A DNA stretch of 64,000 nucleotides from Chaetomium olivaceum (Eukaryota > Ascomycota > Sordariomycetes > Sordariales > Chaetomiaceae). The DNA lies in assembly GCA_039881045.1 (NCBI GenBank), contig JAYWVB010000015.1:496001-560000 (forward strand). The letters are read 5' to 3'. The translations under genes and the position numbers were made by a program. Positions 45,817-58,700 of the stretch are shown one piece after another. How positions within the stretch are numbered: the first letter of the stretch is position 1; every line of letters begins with the position of its first letter. Under the pieces are notes generated by a model. That model was not told the DNA's origin, did not search any database, and saw only the letters and a program-made list of their open reading frames with translations.

Positions 45817-46844
45817 ATGCGCAGGTTCTGGTCCATGATGCAGTCCGCTTCATCAACCTCGAGGTTTGCACCTCTCAAGCAGCCTTTCACTCCAGGTCCT
45901 TCCCGAGTGCGGAAGCTGGAGGGCATCGTCTTTGACGTTGACGGTACATTATGGTGAGTTCTATAACGGTGTTTTCAGCGCTGTCACAACCTTGGCTGGA
46001 ACATCTTTGAGTTGATCTTGGATTTGGGCAAGACATGGGGCGAGACAGAAGGCCAAGCCAACGACTATAGCTCTAATGAGAGTGCCTATTTCATCTTGAA
46101 CACCGATATCCTTCATGAAGTCTTCATGCTAATTCAACCAGTGAACCCCAAACCTACATGTTCTCCGAGATGCGCAACGCCCTCGGCATCACCAAATCCC
46201 AGGACATCCTCGAGCACGTCTACAGCCTCCCCTCGCCCGAAGAACAGCACCACGCCATGGAGCTCATCCGGGACATCGAGCGGCGCGCCATGCTGGAGCA
46301 GGTCGCACAGCCGGGGCTGACGGAGCTGATGGCGTACCTGGACGCGCGAGGCGTGCGCAAGGGAATTTGCACGCGCAACTTCGACACGCCCGTTAACAAC
46401 CTGCTGAACAAATTCCTCGCGGGCAGCGTGTTCGCACCCATCGTGACGCGAGACTTTCAGCCGCCCAAACCCGATCCGGCGGGCATCCTCCACATCGCGC
46501 GGAGCTGGGGTCTGTCGCGTAGTAGCACGGGCGAGGCCGGGGTGCCTGCTAATGCCGAGGAGGAGGAGCGGCGCCGGTCGGCGGAGGAGGGCAGCCGCCA
46601 GGAGGGTGAGACTGACGGGGTAGACCTGCTGCAGACACAGATAGGGGAGGCTGTTGCTGATGCAAGCGGGTTGATCATGGTGGGTGACAGCATTGACGAC
46701 ATGACGGCAGGTCGCAGGGCGGGGGCCACGACCGTTTTACTAGTAAACGACGTCAACCGTCACCTTGCCGATCACGAACACACAGATCTGGTGATCTCGC
46801 GATTAGACGAGCTGATCGATGTGCTCGAAAATGGATCGCTTTGA
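45817..46844 (+). CDS. HAD-superfamily hydrolase
   Basis: This 279-residue protein is a haloacid-dehalogenase-type phosphatase with subclass I features. Two exons: 45817-45953 and 46142-46844, with a 188-base intron splitting the catalytic loop. Spliced, motif I reads GIVFDVDGTLCEP, with the nucleophilic and acid/base aspartates. Seen: motif II in KGICTRNFDTPV, motif III lysine in DFQPPKPDPAGI and motif IV in MVGDSIDDMTAGRRAGA. An acidic/Glu-rich insertion lies between motifs III and IV. Two in-frame ATGs (45817 and 45835) are possible; the first adds MRRFWS and would give a weakly basic N-terminus that could target mitochondria. The substrate is unknown; relatives are annotated as phosphoglycolate-phosphatase-like. 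Confidence 0.88.
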
Positions 46845-47289
46845 CGAAGCTGGAGCTGCAAACAACGCACGCGTATGTACGTACATATCACAACCAGAGC
46901 GTGGTCCGAATTCGTCTAGCGTAACTAGAATATATGCCGTAAGATGGCTACAAATGCCTTGGCCTAACTAGATGTAACAAGGGAAACTAACGCAGGGACC
47001 TGCACAACGCTCGCTGACCTGCAGCCTCGCTCGCTTGATTGTCACACCATGCCAGCCGCCTTGACCCTTGGGGGAAACGTAACCACTGTTCCTTGGCCGG
47101 AAAGACCACATTGAGAGAGCAGAGAGAAAGGAAGAAAAAAACGGGCAAGCTGACGCCGGTATATGCTGAAGTATTGAACGTGAAGTGATCCCTAAGCTGG
47201 AGCGGGCAGTAGGGAACCGTAATGGCAGCGCCGAGGAACAAACACCGCGTGTCTCCTCACAACCCGTTTCAAGGTACACCTCAGAGTGT
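46845..47289. other. Intergenic between convergent genes
   Basis: This is shared 3' flank of the HAD gene and MEK-2. Nothing gene-like was recognised. Confidence 0.5.
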
Positions 47290-48775
47290 TTAATCCCGAT
47301 CCCATTCCCTGATGTACAGACGATCCACCTGAGCGGCCAAGTTGGCGTGATCGGCTGCTTGATGCGGGTCGTTACGGTACGCTACAATCTCAGTTAGATT
47401 GTATGTGACACTGACAGCTGACTTTTGAACTTACATGAAGTTGGTGTTTGCTGCTGCGTAGCAAACGTTGGCGAGTCACTTGAGCGCAAAAGATCTTGGG
47501 TCGCCGGCGAGAGCTGCGGCGCTAGGTGTGACTTGCGGTTGTCTCGGTCCATCAAGCCACAGGCCCATTCTCTCAAGTCAACAGGGGTCCTCTTGGCTGC
47601 CTGTACGAAGAGATCTCGGTCCTGAGGTTGAATGATTAGCACTGTCATATTGACGGGTGATAGGGGTTGGTAGCATACAAAAAGATCCTGTGGTGTCGGC
47701 CGCCGCTCGGGTTCCTTGTAAAGACACTTCTGGATCATGTCCTCGAGGATTTGGGGGAAAGCATCACTCTTAGGCAGCTGGGGTGCCGGTTCATGCACGA
47801 TTTGCTGGAGAAGATCGAGAATCCCAGCCGGTGCGCTTTCCGCATCCGATAATTGCTCGCTCGCCGCGAATGGGAACTTGCCGATTGCTAGCTCCATGAT
47901 GCTGAGACCGAAACTCCACACATCCGACTTCACCGTGTACCTCTCACCCTGAATTCTCTCAGGGGCCATGTAGGTGGATGTACCGACGAACGTGTCGGCG
48001 ACGGAGTTGATCAGCTCCCCGGACACGCCGAAGTCGCAGAGTTTGATAGAACCTCGGGAGTTGACGAGAATATTAGACGGCTTGATGTCGCGGTGCATGA
48101 TGTGGTGTTTTGAGTAGAGGTAGGTGAGACCACCCAGAGTTGCCTCAGCAATCTTGCCCAGAACATCCACCCGAACGGGCCCAAAGACTTTCGAGATACG
48201 ATCGAGGGCTCTGTTTCATACTGGTTAGTTTGTGCCCAGCATCTCTGCACTTGGAAGTGCGACTCACCCAACATCCATATACTCCATGCACATGATCACA
48301 TCATTGTTCTCGTTGAGAAATGCGCCATAGAAGGTGACGATGTAGTCAGAATGGCAGCCGTGCATAATTTGCAACTCCCGAACGATTCGTTTGCGCATTT
48401 CCTTCTTCGCCTCGACGTGGATAATCTAGCTTCCAGTTAGACAAGCCGGCGAAATATCAAACTAAGCAGGGAGCCACCGAGACTAACCTTTCGCGCCATA
48501 ACTGTGTTTGTGGGGATATGCTTGACTTTGCTGACAGTCCCGCCATTACCAGCGCCGAGATCCTTTATGATCTCGAGATCATCCGGCTTCAGATCCAAGT
48601 TGAACTCGATCCCGATTTCCAGTTGGGCGGCGTTATCATCGCCCTTGCCATTCGCGGGGCCCATGCGGGATGCATTCTCGGCTGTCGGCGGGGGTTTCGG
48701 GGCGGGTGCTTTAAGAGCGAGACCCTTGACGTTCTTGCGCTTCATGGAGCGCGGTGCGAAGGCGGCGTCAGCCAT
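47290..48775 (-). CDS. mek-2: MAP kinase kinase of the Ste7/MEK-2 type
   Basis: This 418-residue kinase activates the Fus3/Kss1-type MAP kinase that controls mating, hyphal fusion and development in filamentous fungi. Five exons: 48775-48488, 48425-48268, 48210-47679, 47621-47435 and 47381-47290; the sum is 419 codons. Seen: the N-terminal docking-type MKRKNVKGLALK, glycine loop LGAGNGGTVSKV, catalytic lysine in VMARKII, YIVTFYGAFLNE, HRDIKPSNILVN, CDFGVSGELINSVADTF with S and T activation sites in SVADT, and GTSTYMAPERI. The 57-base intron before DRDLF is a multiple of three without a stop. The last exon uses a strong GTAAGT donor and CTAAC branch and adds YRNDPHQAADHANLAAQVDR before the stop. 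Reading through instead ends in KFKSQLSVSHTI, which is less likely. Confidence 0.92.
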
Positions 48776-50418
48776 GGTGGGCGGTTGTGGAGTGTCGAAT
48801 TCGCAGCCGGAGGGGTTAGGCCGTCGGGTGTCGAGATAGAAATCCTACTATTTATGCCTCTTTTCCAAAGCTACTTAATACGCTTGTACCGGTCGCATCC
48901 CCCGATGAGATGCGATGGTTCGACAACGGCGGTAGCGCCGGGGGTTTGGGCTCTTGGGCGGGCGACTTGAGCGGGTTGAGAAAAGCCGCCAGGGGGCGGG
49001 GAGTGTTTGAAGGGACAACGCCAAGAAGGAAGCCCCTTTTTGTATGTTCCAAGCAAACGTTCGTTGATATCCCACCGGCTTGGTCGAAGGTTACAGACGG
49101 TCGCAAGTACTGTACTGCGTAAAAAGGGTGGTTTTTGTTTGCTCTTCTTTATCTATTAGACGGTGGTGGATCGGGCGTGCAGGGCGGCGGCGGTCGATCT
49201 CGGCAAGCAGCGACTCGAGGGCCTTGAAAGATCGGACGACGGGGTATGGTAGGTAGCCGCGAGACACAGAACACTATGCTCGCGAGAGGCGAAAAAAAAC
49301 TTTACAGATCGGCAAAATATTTGATAGCAAATGTAGGTTGCAGAAAAGTAACGCTTTGGACTTCGGGGAGACGGGTGGAAAGGTTCCTGGCTGGGCTGCC
49401 CCCGATGGTCAGTCAATGTGGGGTCGTGGGTGACGGGGTTGTCGATGGTGGCGGCTGGATGATCCCGCCTGTTGGTCCATGCTTTCACAGCGACCAACTT
49501 TACCCCTCGCAGCCGCTGGACGAGACACGAGTGTATGATAACCAACCAAAGTATTTGTACCTAACAAACGCTCATTTTCCCCGACATGCAATATGAGGAT
49601 GCGAGACTGTATGTAACTGAAGGATGTAAAGGGACCGTTGATTCTGCGAGAATTGGGGTTGGATCCATGTCCATCAAAACTTGGTTCACATGCCCAGCCA
49701 TTGACTTAGAATACCTGTGATGCCTTCTGCACCCCCCTGTGAATAAATAGGTACCCTTAACCTCTTGAGATAAACTGGCTTGGTGAATATTGGGCCACAT
49801 GTTTCTTTCTTTCGTCCCCTGCTGCACTGGCTCACTGGGCGGAAACCTGGTCTTACTGGTGTTGCCCATGCAATAACCTCTGGCCAAAAAAAAAAAAACC
49901 GAACTCCAAAAGAAAACAAGTTCGTGTAAATTCATGGAACAAAAAAGATATGGAGGGAACGAATAAGAATAATAGAAATCGAGTGAAAGAAATGTAAATT
50001 GAGAGAAAAAGCCTTTCTTTACACTTCTGGAACTGTTGTTTTTCGTTGCGACAACTCAAGCTTTCCACTTGAAGTTCGGCCTGAGGTTTCTTTTCTGCCC
50101 ATGGGGTGCCACGCCGTTCACGAGTTGAAGCACGGATCGCCAAGAGACCATTGCGGTGTTCAAGGGGGCGAGGCTGAACGCGACCTGCTGTTGAAGCTGG
50201 TCGCTCGGCGCCCCAAAATTTCCCATTTGGACCTTTCAGCCTTCCGCTCTTTCCTTTTAAATTCATCAATTCTTTGATCAAATCCACCCGTTCTGTGCCC
50301 GGCTTGGTTCCCTTTTCTTTGAGAAACCAGCGCACACCTCAAAAATCGGTTGCTAACCCCGACGGTTTATCTCGACAAACGAACCAGAACCGAGCGCGAC
50401 TGGACTCCCATTGACAAA
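48776..50418. other. Intergenic, divergent promoter region, 1.6 kb
   Basis: This lies between MEK-2 (-) and SPT6 (+), the largest gene-free stretch in the window. It contains a 12-base A run at 49886-49897 and pyrimidine-rich patches. Frames such as 49156-49545 look random. No RNA gene was found. Confidence 0.5.
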
Positions 50419-53400
50419 ATGAGCACTTCCATGCGCGACCTGATTGACGGAGAGGCCGAGCTTAACGATGAAGAGGACGATGAGTCGTTTGACGAGGAGG
50501 CCGGCGAGACTCGGACGAGAACGCGGGATAATATGCTCGACGATTCGAGCGAGGAAGACGAAGATGACGAAGACGAGGAAGAAGCTAGGAGGGTATGGCC
50601 TTGCTCGTTCTTTTTATTTGTTAACTAATTCATTCTAATAACGTCCGTGTACAGATTCGAGAAGGGTTTATCGTCGATGAAGATGAAGAGGAGGAGGCGG
50701 ATAATTCAGAAGAACGCGAGCGCCGAAAGAAGAAGAAGCGCCGCCGGGTTGAGCGCGAGGAAGAGGAGCAGCTCGACGAGGAAGATCTTGACCTCATCGG
50801 TGAGGCTAACCCAGAGTGGGAACGGAAAACCCAGGCTCAGGTACGTCGGGATTCGCGCGCCCATGCGGAGTGCTCCGTGGACTCACTATCGCGCAGACCA
50901 AGTTCAAACGCCTCAAACGGGGCCACCGCGATGAGGAGCGTGGCAACGAACGTCCGGACCTCGCCGGGATATTCTCGGACGATGACGAGGAGGTAGCCGA
51001 CGAGCGAGCCTACGGTCGCCCTAGTCATCGCGCACACGTCGACGAGTTCGACGACTTTATCGAGGATGACTATCCGGAGGACGACGAGGAACGAATTCAA
51101 CGCCAGGAAGATATGGAAGTTGCTCGCCCTAGGGAAAAGGGTCTCGCCGTTGACGCGACCGGCCTCGACAAGGACGCCCTTGACGACATGGAAGCCATCT
51201 TTGGTAATGGTGACGACTACGCCTGGGCTCTGGAATTGGAAGAAGACGAGGATGACCGGGAGCGCGAGGAACAGACGATCGAGCTGAAGGACGTTTTCGA
51301 ACCCTCGCAGCTCAAGGAGAAGCTGCTTACTGATGAGGACAACCAAATCCGCGTCGTGGACGAGCCCGAGCGGTTTCAGCTCGACCGCAAACCCTTCAAA
51401 GAGCAACAAACATCGGCCGAGTACTTCAAAGAAGAGGCACGTTGGATTACGAATCTTATGTGGCCCAAGAAGCAACTGCCGAGCGACTTACATGGGCCTT
51501 TTAACAAGGCCATTGGCAAAGTCCTCGAATTCTTCATCATCGACGGCGTCGAGGTTCCCTACGTCTTCCAACACCGCAGAGACTACCTTATTCATGCCAA
51601 GAAGGTTAGGAATCAGGACAGCCGCGATCATCCTGATGCTCCGGAGTATACCGTCGATGCCGAGAAACTCTTGACCCAGGACGACTTGTGGCGCATTTTA
51701 GAACTCGATATCAAATTCCGGTCGCTGGTTGAGAAGAGGAACGCTCTCGAGCGGTCCGTCGACAATTTGAAGGAAGCGAACATTCAGGACGACGTGCTCG
51801 AAGAAATGATCCACCAGGCTGCGACACTGGAAGAGCTGCAAGACCTGCAGGATTATCTCAATTTCCAGTACTCGGCCCAGCTCAAGGATATCGCCGCCAT
51901 GGGTAACGGTGCCTCGAAAGAGACAAAGCGACCAGGCGCCAAGACAGCTTTGTTTGAGCGTATTCGGCGATCACAGGCCTACAAATTTGTGGGGGCGCTG
52001 GGGATATCCCCCGATAGCCTGGCGCAAAATGCCCTCCGTGAAGGTAAAAAGGTATCGTCAGACGACGATGCTAGACTACCCGTGGACCTTGCCGATCAGT
52101 TGGCGGACGACGACGACTTCCCGACTGGTGAGCAAGTGATCAATGCTGCTCGCCAGATGTACGCCGAGGAACTGTTTGTCAGCCCTCGGATGCGCAAGCA
52201 TTTCCGCATTCAGTACTACCTCATGGGTACCGTGAGCTGCCGTCGGACGGAGAAGGGGCTTCGGAAGATCGACGAGGCGCACCCCTACTACGAGATCAAA
52301 TACCTTGTAAACCACACCATTAGGGATTTGGCTGTCAGGCCGGAGATCTTTCTCAAGATGATGAAGGCGGAAGACGATGGGCTCGTGGAGGTCAACCTCA
52401 CCCTGGAGAATGACCGCGAGTTTCGGCGACAGCTGTACAATGAATTCGCGTCGGACAACTTCAGCGACCTCGCCGATGCGTGGAACTCGGAGAGGCAAAA
52501 GGTGCTAGATATTGCTTTCCTAAAGCTTGAGAAGGTGATTGCAAAGGGGGTAAAAGATTCGCTTCGGACGGCCTGCCAAGAGGAGCTTCTCAAGACGTGC
52601 CGCGAGGAGTATTTCAAACGGCTTGACCAGGCACCCCTCAAGCCGAAAGGGATGGTTCTCGGCACCACGCCGCGTGTCCTTACCCTGTCGAACGGCATGG
52701 GCGACGCCAATCGCGACCCTATCTCGTGGACATGGGTCGAAGAAGACGGCAGAGTTCTTGAACATGGCAAGTTTGTCAACCTGGCGAGGGACGAGGCCCA
52801 GAGAGATCTTTTCGCCGAGTTGATCCGGCGAAGAAACCCTGATGTCGTGGGTGTGTCTGGCTTCTCGGCAGACACCCACCGCTTGATCAAGGACATCGAG
52901 GGGATTATCAGCGAGAAAGGGCTTATGGGTCCCGAGTATGATGACCCAGACACCAACGAATACCGCAGCGACTTGCTCGAGGTCGTTATCGTCAACGACG
53001 AGGTGGCGCGGCTGTACAAAGACAGCCCCCGTGCCGTTTCCGAACATCCCACCCTTAACCCTCTCACACGGTATTGCATCGCGCTGGCTCGATACATGCA
53101 GAACCCCATGAAGGAGTACGCAGCGTTGGGCAAGGACGTCTCATCGTTGCTGATCCACCCATACCAACAGTATCTCCCACAAGAGAAACTGTACAAGCAT
53201 CTTGAGACGGCCATGGTGGATATTGTCAACCTTTGCGGCGTGGATATCAACGAGGCCATGGGAGATCCGTACACAGCCAACCTTTTGCCCTACGTTGCCG
53301 GTCTTGGACCGCGCAAGGCGCAGCTGCTCATCAAGGGGATCAATGCCAACGGCGGCGTGGTTGCTTCTCGTGATGAACTGGTCGGTGACCCGGAGCGACA

Positions 53401-54845
53401 CAAGATCCCGGTTCTCGGCCCTCGAGTATGGAATAACTGCGCTAGCTTTCTGTACATCGAGCATGACAGCACCAATCCCGACTCGGACCCCCTTGACAAC
53501 ACACGTATCCATCCCGAGGATTACGACCTGGCCCGCAAGGTCGCCGCGGATGCGTTGGGGCTGGACGAAGAGGACGTCAAGGCTGAGACAGACGAGAATG
53601 GGCCTGGGGCCATCGTCCGCAAGTTGTTTAAGGACGACGAGCAGGAGAAGGTCAATGAGCTCATTCTGGAGGAGTACGCGGTCCAACTGGAACGTGAATA
53701 CCAGCAGCGCAAGCGGGCGACGTTGGAAGCGATCCGAGCCGAGCTCATGGGTCCTTTCGAAGAACTTCGCAAGAACTTCACCGTGCCAGGTGTGGACCAG
53801 ATCTTCACCATGTTCACGGGCGAGACCAGAGACTCGCTATGCGACGAGATGATCGTTCCGGTGAATGTCCGCATCGTAAAGGATGACTTTGCCATTGTCA
53901 AACTAGACTGCGGCATTGAAGGTCGGGTTGAGTCCCACGAGGTGTCATACCGCCACTCAATCAAGGACATGTTGCAAGTCGGTCAAACTGCCCAAGCCAA
54001 GCTGATCGAAGTCAACCGGAAAGACTTTGTGCAAACTTTCTATGAGGGAGGAAGAGCTACGGCGGCCATACCGGAGGCATTACGATTACGGCCGTGGGCA
54101 GTGGGACTTCAAACAGGAAGACGAAGACAGGGAGGAGCTGCGGGAGAAAGACAAGGCCACGGGCCGCACACAAAGGGTCATCAAGCACCCCCTATTTAGG
54201 CCGTTCAACAGCACACAGGCCGAAGAGTACCTGGGTGGCTTGCCGGCCGGGGAGGTGGTCATCCGGCCGTCTTCCAAAGGGAACGACCATCTCGCAATTA
54301 CATGGAAGGTGGCCGACGGTGTTTACCAGCATATTGACGTGCTGGAGCTGCAGAAGGACAATGAGTTCTCTGTCGGCAAGGTCCTCCGGGTCGGCAGCAA
54401 GTACACGTACACGGATTTGGACGAGTTGATTGTGGACCATGTCAAGGCGATGGCCAAGAAGGTGGATGAGCTCATGCAGCACGAGAAGTTCCAAAAGGGG
54501 TCTCGTAACGACCTCGGTAAGTTCCCCCCCCCCACACCACTGGGCTTGCTCTAGGGTCTAACCGTGTTTTCAGAAAAATGGTTGACCACCTACATCGACG
54601 CCAACCCAAACCGTTCTACCTATGCATTCTGCATAGACACAAAGCATCCGGGATACTTCTTCCTGTGCTTCAAGGCATCCCGCAACTCCAAAGTCATTGG
54701 GTGGATGATCCGAGTCATCCCGCACGCGTACGAGTTGATGAAGAGCCAGTACCCGGATATGCGGGCGCTCTGCAACGGCTTCAAGCTACGGTACCAGAGC
54801 GAGATGCTGAAGATGCAGGCCGCCGGGGGGGCGAGGGGTCATTAA
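50419..54845 (+). CDS. SPT6: Transcription elongation factor Spt6 (one frame break)
   Basis: This protein of about 1,417 residues is the histone chaperone and elongation factor Spt6, which travels with RNA polymerase II. Four exons: 50419-50592, 50655-50840, 50897-54516 and 54574-54845. Seen: a very acidic N-terminus, the EANPEWERKTQAQTKFKRL segment, helix-turn-helix and YqgF-like regions (LTLSNGMGDANRDPISWTW; DVVGVSGFSADTHRLI), and a helix-hairpin-helix segment (PYVAGLGPRKAQLLIKGINA). Further on are a DLD-like region and an S1-type region (IVPVNVRIVKDDFAIVKLDC), and two tandem SH2 domains (YLGGLPAGEVVIRPSSKGND; EKWLTTYIDANPN) that bind the polymerase linker. The frame breaks at 54029-54032 and continues as CKLSMREEELRRPY; one GT dinucleotide appears lost. 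With that restored the coding length is 1,418 codons. Confidence 0.93.
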
Positions 54846-55790
54846 TTGCGGTCGTGAAGCATGATTTCTGGGAGCACTATTTCCGGGCGGGAGAGCGGGC
54901 CAGCCTCGGATCAACGAGCGGGTAATGAGGGATTGGGCATAAATAACAGTTGTAGGATTTCTGATTCGACATGAAAGAGTGACAATGGAATGATTCCGGG
55001 GGGACAGAATTCTGGGACAAAATTCTTGTACCAATACAATCAGTTAACGGTTTAACGCATCGAGCTGCGTGACCGCGGAGCTGCAACGTTCTTTGATGAT
55101 GACCCAGCATTTGGCCGCCCAGCCAGGGCTTTTCTGAAGGCTGACGTGCAGGATTCGTACGTACCACCTAACTATTTACTCAGATTGCCCTGCTGCCTGG
55201 TTTTTTGGCCATGCGAGGAATACGCCTCGTAAGCCCGAAGAATAATACCTCAATCGTTCGTGTTTCTGCCTTGTGTGCTTTGAGCGGTCAAACCACTCGT
55301 CTGAATCCGAAGGTCATGAACGTCAAGTTCTGCATTGTATCGACATTGTATCTGAGTGGTAGGGCTGACAAAGTTGGCCCCCTGCCAGACCCGCTAACCC
55401 CTCCTCGCAACCTCTTACCGAGAGAGGCATAGCCGAGAACGGTCTTTTAAAAAAAGAATAGGATTGCCGGCGGGAAGGGGTTGGGAAGAGCCCCCCACTG
55501 CGGTCGTCATCCCTGACTGGCCGCATCCCGGGTTTGCCGTTGAACCCGATCTGAACACCATTTGAACAGCCACGCGCAGCCGCACTCCGACGCGCCTCCT
55601 GAAAAAGGTTCATCTCATCTCGAGTGTTCGAACGACCGCCAGTGGAGACCACAAACCAGAAACTCAACCACGACCCACCGCCCGATGCAAATCAAATTTG
55701 AGACGTCGCGACACTACCCACTGCCCAACGCGAGTCAACGGTTCTGCTTGGTGCGCCGGAACCCACATACGCACATAGTACTTGGACATC
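54846..55790. other. Intergenic
   Basis: This contains the 3' flank of SPT6 and the leader of the OSH3-like gene. Short frames on both strands show no family character. Confidence 0.5.
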
Positions 55791-58700
55791 ATGGCTGGCA
55801 TCGAACAGTTGGAAATCCACAGCAAGGTGCGTAGCGCGTCGCAATGGCCGTGCCAGCTGACCCCTCGACCCGACCATTCCCTTCTTTACGAACCCTTGCT
55901 CGTCTTTCATATGTACGTCGTCATGTCCGTGTAATCGCTGACAGGGTGGCCTCTGCCCCTCATTTCAGGCCTACATTGTGCGATGGGTTAAGGTCGACGC
56001 CGGTCACACCATATCATGGAGTGTACAGCCGCACAAGAAGTCCATGTAATTTGGCCTCTCCCTCCGGCCCTAGACCACCGAGTTTTGAGCAAAGCACTGA
56101 CTTTGCTTGCCCAGTAACTTCGCCATTGTTAAACACCCCGGGACAGGGGCCACGAACCTTACCTCGCACCTCGACGACCTCGGCGGTCTCGAACAGCACA
56201 CAGATGGCATCGCCGAGACGAAGCCTGGTCTTTTCGCCAAGAGGGATGTCAGCACCGCCCAGGACCAACTCGCGAAGAAAGGCTTCATACCGATAAAATG
56301 GCATGGGAAATGCGAAGCTGACAAAGTTTCGGTTGGGACCTACGACGTAACACAAGGCGGCATGTTTGGCCTGGTTTTCGACAACACGTTTTCCAAGCAG
56401 ACGTCCAAGACAGCCACCTTTGTCCTCCTCACTTACCCGACGGGCGCCCCCCCTCAGACCGCGCGACATCTCCCTAATATGCAGGCCGGTCCGGCCGCTG
56501 CCGCCAGCAGATCCAGTCTAGGGAAGTCGACCAACAGCCCGCGGTTGGGCGCCGTGACTTCGGAATCCGCCGATAGTCTACACAATCAGGTTACGCAGCG
56601 AGGGCGCGCATTGTCAACTTTGTCGGCAGCCGGCGGGAGCGACAATGGGGCATCGAGTTCCTATCATGTTGGCGTTTTGCTGAAGAGGAGGCGCAAGAAG
56701 GGACAAGGCTATGCCAGGCGCTTCTTCTCGCTCGATTACACGACTTGTACGCTCTCGTACTACCACAACCGCAATTCTTCGGCTCTCAGAGGCGCCATCC
56801 CTTTAAGTTTAGCCGCTGTTGCCGCGGACGAGAGGCGGCGCGAGATCACCATCGATTCTGGGGCAGAAGTTTTGGCATTTGAAGGCATCGAACGCGAAGG
56901 AATTCACGGACTGGGCCCGGGCGCTAGAACGGGCAAGCAAAATTGCTAGGGGGTTAGAGAGCGCTGTGAATGACTCAGCGCCAGAGACCCAGGACGAGGC
57001 GTCGGGCTCGCAACCCGCGGTGACTGCCCGCAATACTCAACATCAACAGGAGGAGGACAGGGACTGGGAGCATGTAGAGTCCCTCGTCAGCAGGATCGTA
57101 GGCACCAGAGACGCCCTTCGTCGCTTGGTCAAAGACATGGGAGCCGAGAAGCGGCCGACCAGCAACCCTGGCGCATACCTCTCGCCGAGCACTCCGACGG
57201 TACCAGAAGACTCGGATGGCTACTTTGCCTCACAGCCCGACAGGCGGTCGTTTTGGAAGCGCAAGGCGAGCGGCTCCTCGTCACCGCTGACACCACACTC
57301 CATCCAGGCTGCTGCAACCGCTTCTCTCGCGGTCCCGGTGCCTGCTGCTGCCGCGACAACTACGAATGGCGGGAAGTCCCAAGGGGCACCGCAGGAGGAC
57401 CGAGATACATACGACAATTGCGCGGCGCTGCTCAAGGATTTGGACTCGGTAGTTGTTGAGTTTTCAGCACTCTTGAACACCAGCAAGCGAAGGCGGATCC
57501 CGCCGCAACAACCGCTGGCTGCGTCGAGGACGAGCATTGAATCCACTGCATCTACCGTTGAGGAGTTCTTTGATGCCGAAGTTGGCGAAATGGACAAGTC
57601 TCAGAACCAGGTAATGCTGATCAACCACCATAGCGAAGAGGACACGGCGGCCTCGGATGCCGAGGAGGTATCGATCCATGAGTCGTCGTCCGCCTCGTCG
57701 GTTGAGGGTGAGGAAGCACCGTACACTGGTGACGGCGTCGGGAGTCTGTTTCCGACCAAGCCGAAGTCCCTCTCACCACTCCCCATCACCGATGTCGTCA
57801 CCCGGCGCAAGACCATTCCCCCGGCCAAGCAAGCCCCGCCAAGTCTGATCGCCTTCGTCCGCAAAAATGTAGGCAAGGATCTTAGCACTATCTCCATGCC
57901 TGTGGCGGCAAATGAGCCTATCTCTTTCCTACAACGCATATCCGAGCAGCTCGAGTACGCACAGCTCCTCGACGCGGCCGCCCAGCAAAGCCAGCCGCAG
58001 CAACGCCTTCTCCGCGTCGCGGCCTTCGCCATCTCCCAGTTCAGCAACGGCCGCGCCAAGGAACGCGCCATCCGGAAACCGTTCAACCCTTTGCTCGGCG
58101 AGACCTTTGAGCTCGTCCGGTCGGAGGCCGAAGTCCCCGGCGGGTTCCGCTTACTGGTCGAGAAGGTCTCGCACCGCCCCGTGCGGCTTGCCATGCAGGC
58201 CGACAGCGTGCACTGGTCCTTTGCGCAGTCGCCCGCGCCGACGCAGAAATTCTGGGGTAAGAGCGCCGAACTAACGACCGACGGCCGCGTGCGAGTCAGC
58301 TTGAGGCTGCCTGACGGTAGCGACGAGTACTACAGCTGGAACACAGCCACCGTGTTCCTGCGCAACGTCGTCATGGGCGAGAAGTACGTCGAGCCCGTGG
58401 GCACTATGCACGTCTGCAACGACAGCACCGGCGCCAAGGCCGCCGTCGAGTTCCGCTCCAAGGGCGTGTTTGGTGGCCGCGGCGAGGAGGTGCAGGTCGA
58501 CGTTCTGGGGCCGGACGGCGCGCAGTCGGGCGTCTCTATGAACGGCACGTGGACGGGCGCCCTGAAGGCAATGCCGGGCGGGCAGGAAATTTGGAGGGTG
58601 GGGAGCCTGGTGGACAACCCGGCGAGTACCTACGGTATGACCACGTTTGCGGCGAGTCTCAACGAGATTACGGCGCTGGAAAAGGGGAAGCTGCCGCCGA

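Noticed and set aside
52288..53280. A 330-codon open frame on the minus strand opposite SPT6
   Set aside because: It lies wholly opposite a strongly conserved exon, has no domain, and is typical of antisense frames in GC-rich genes.
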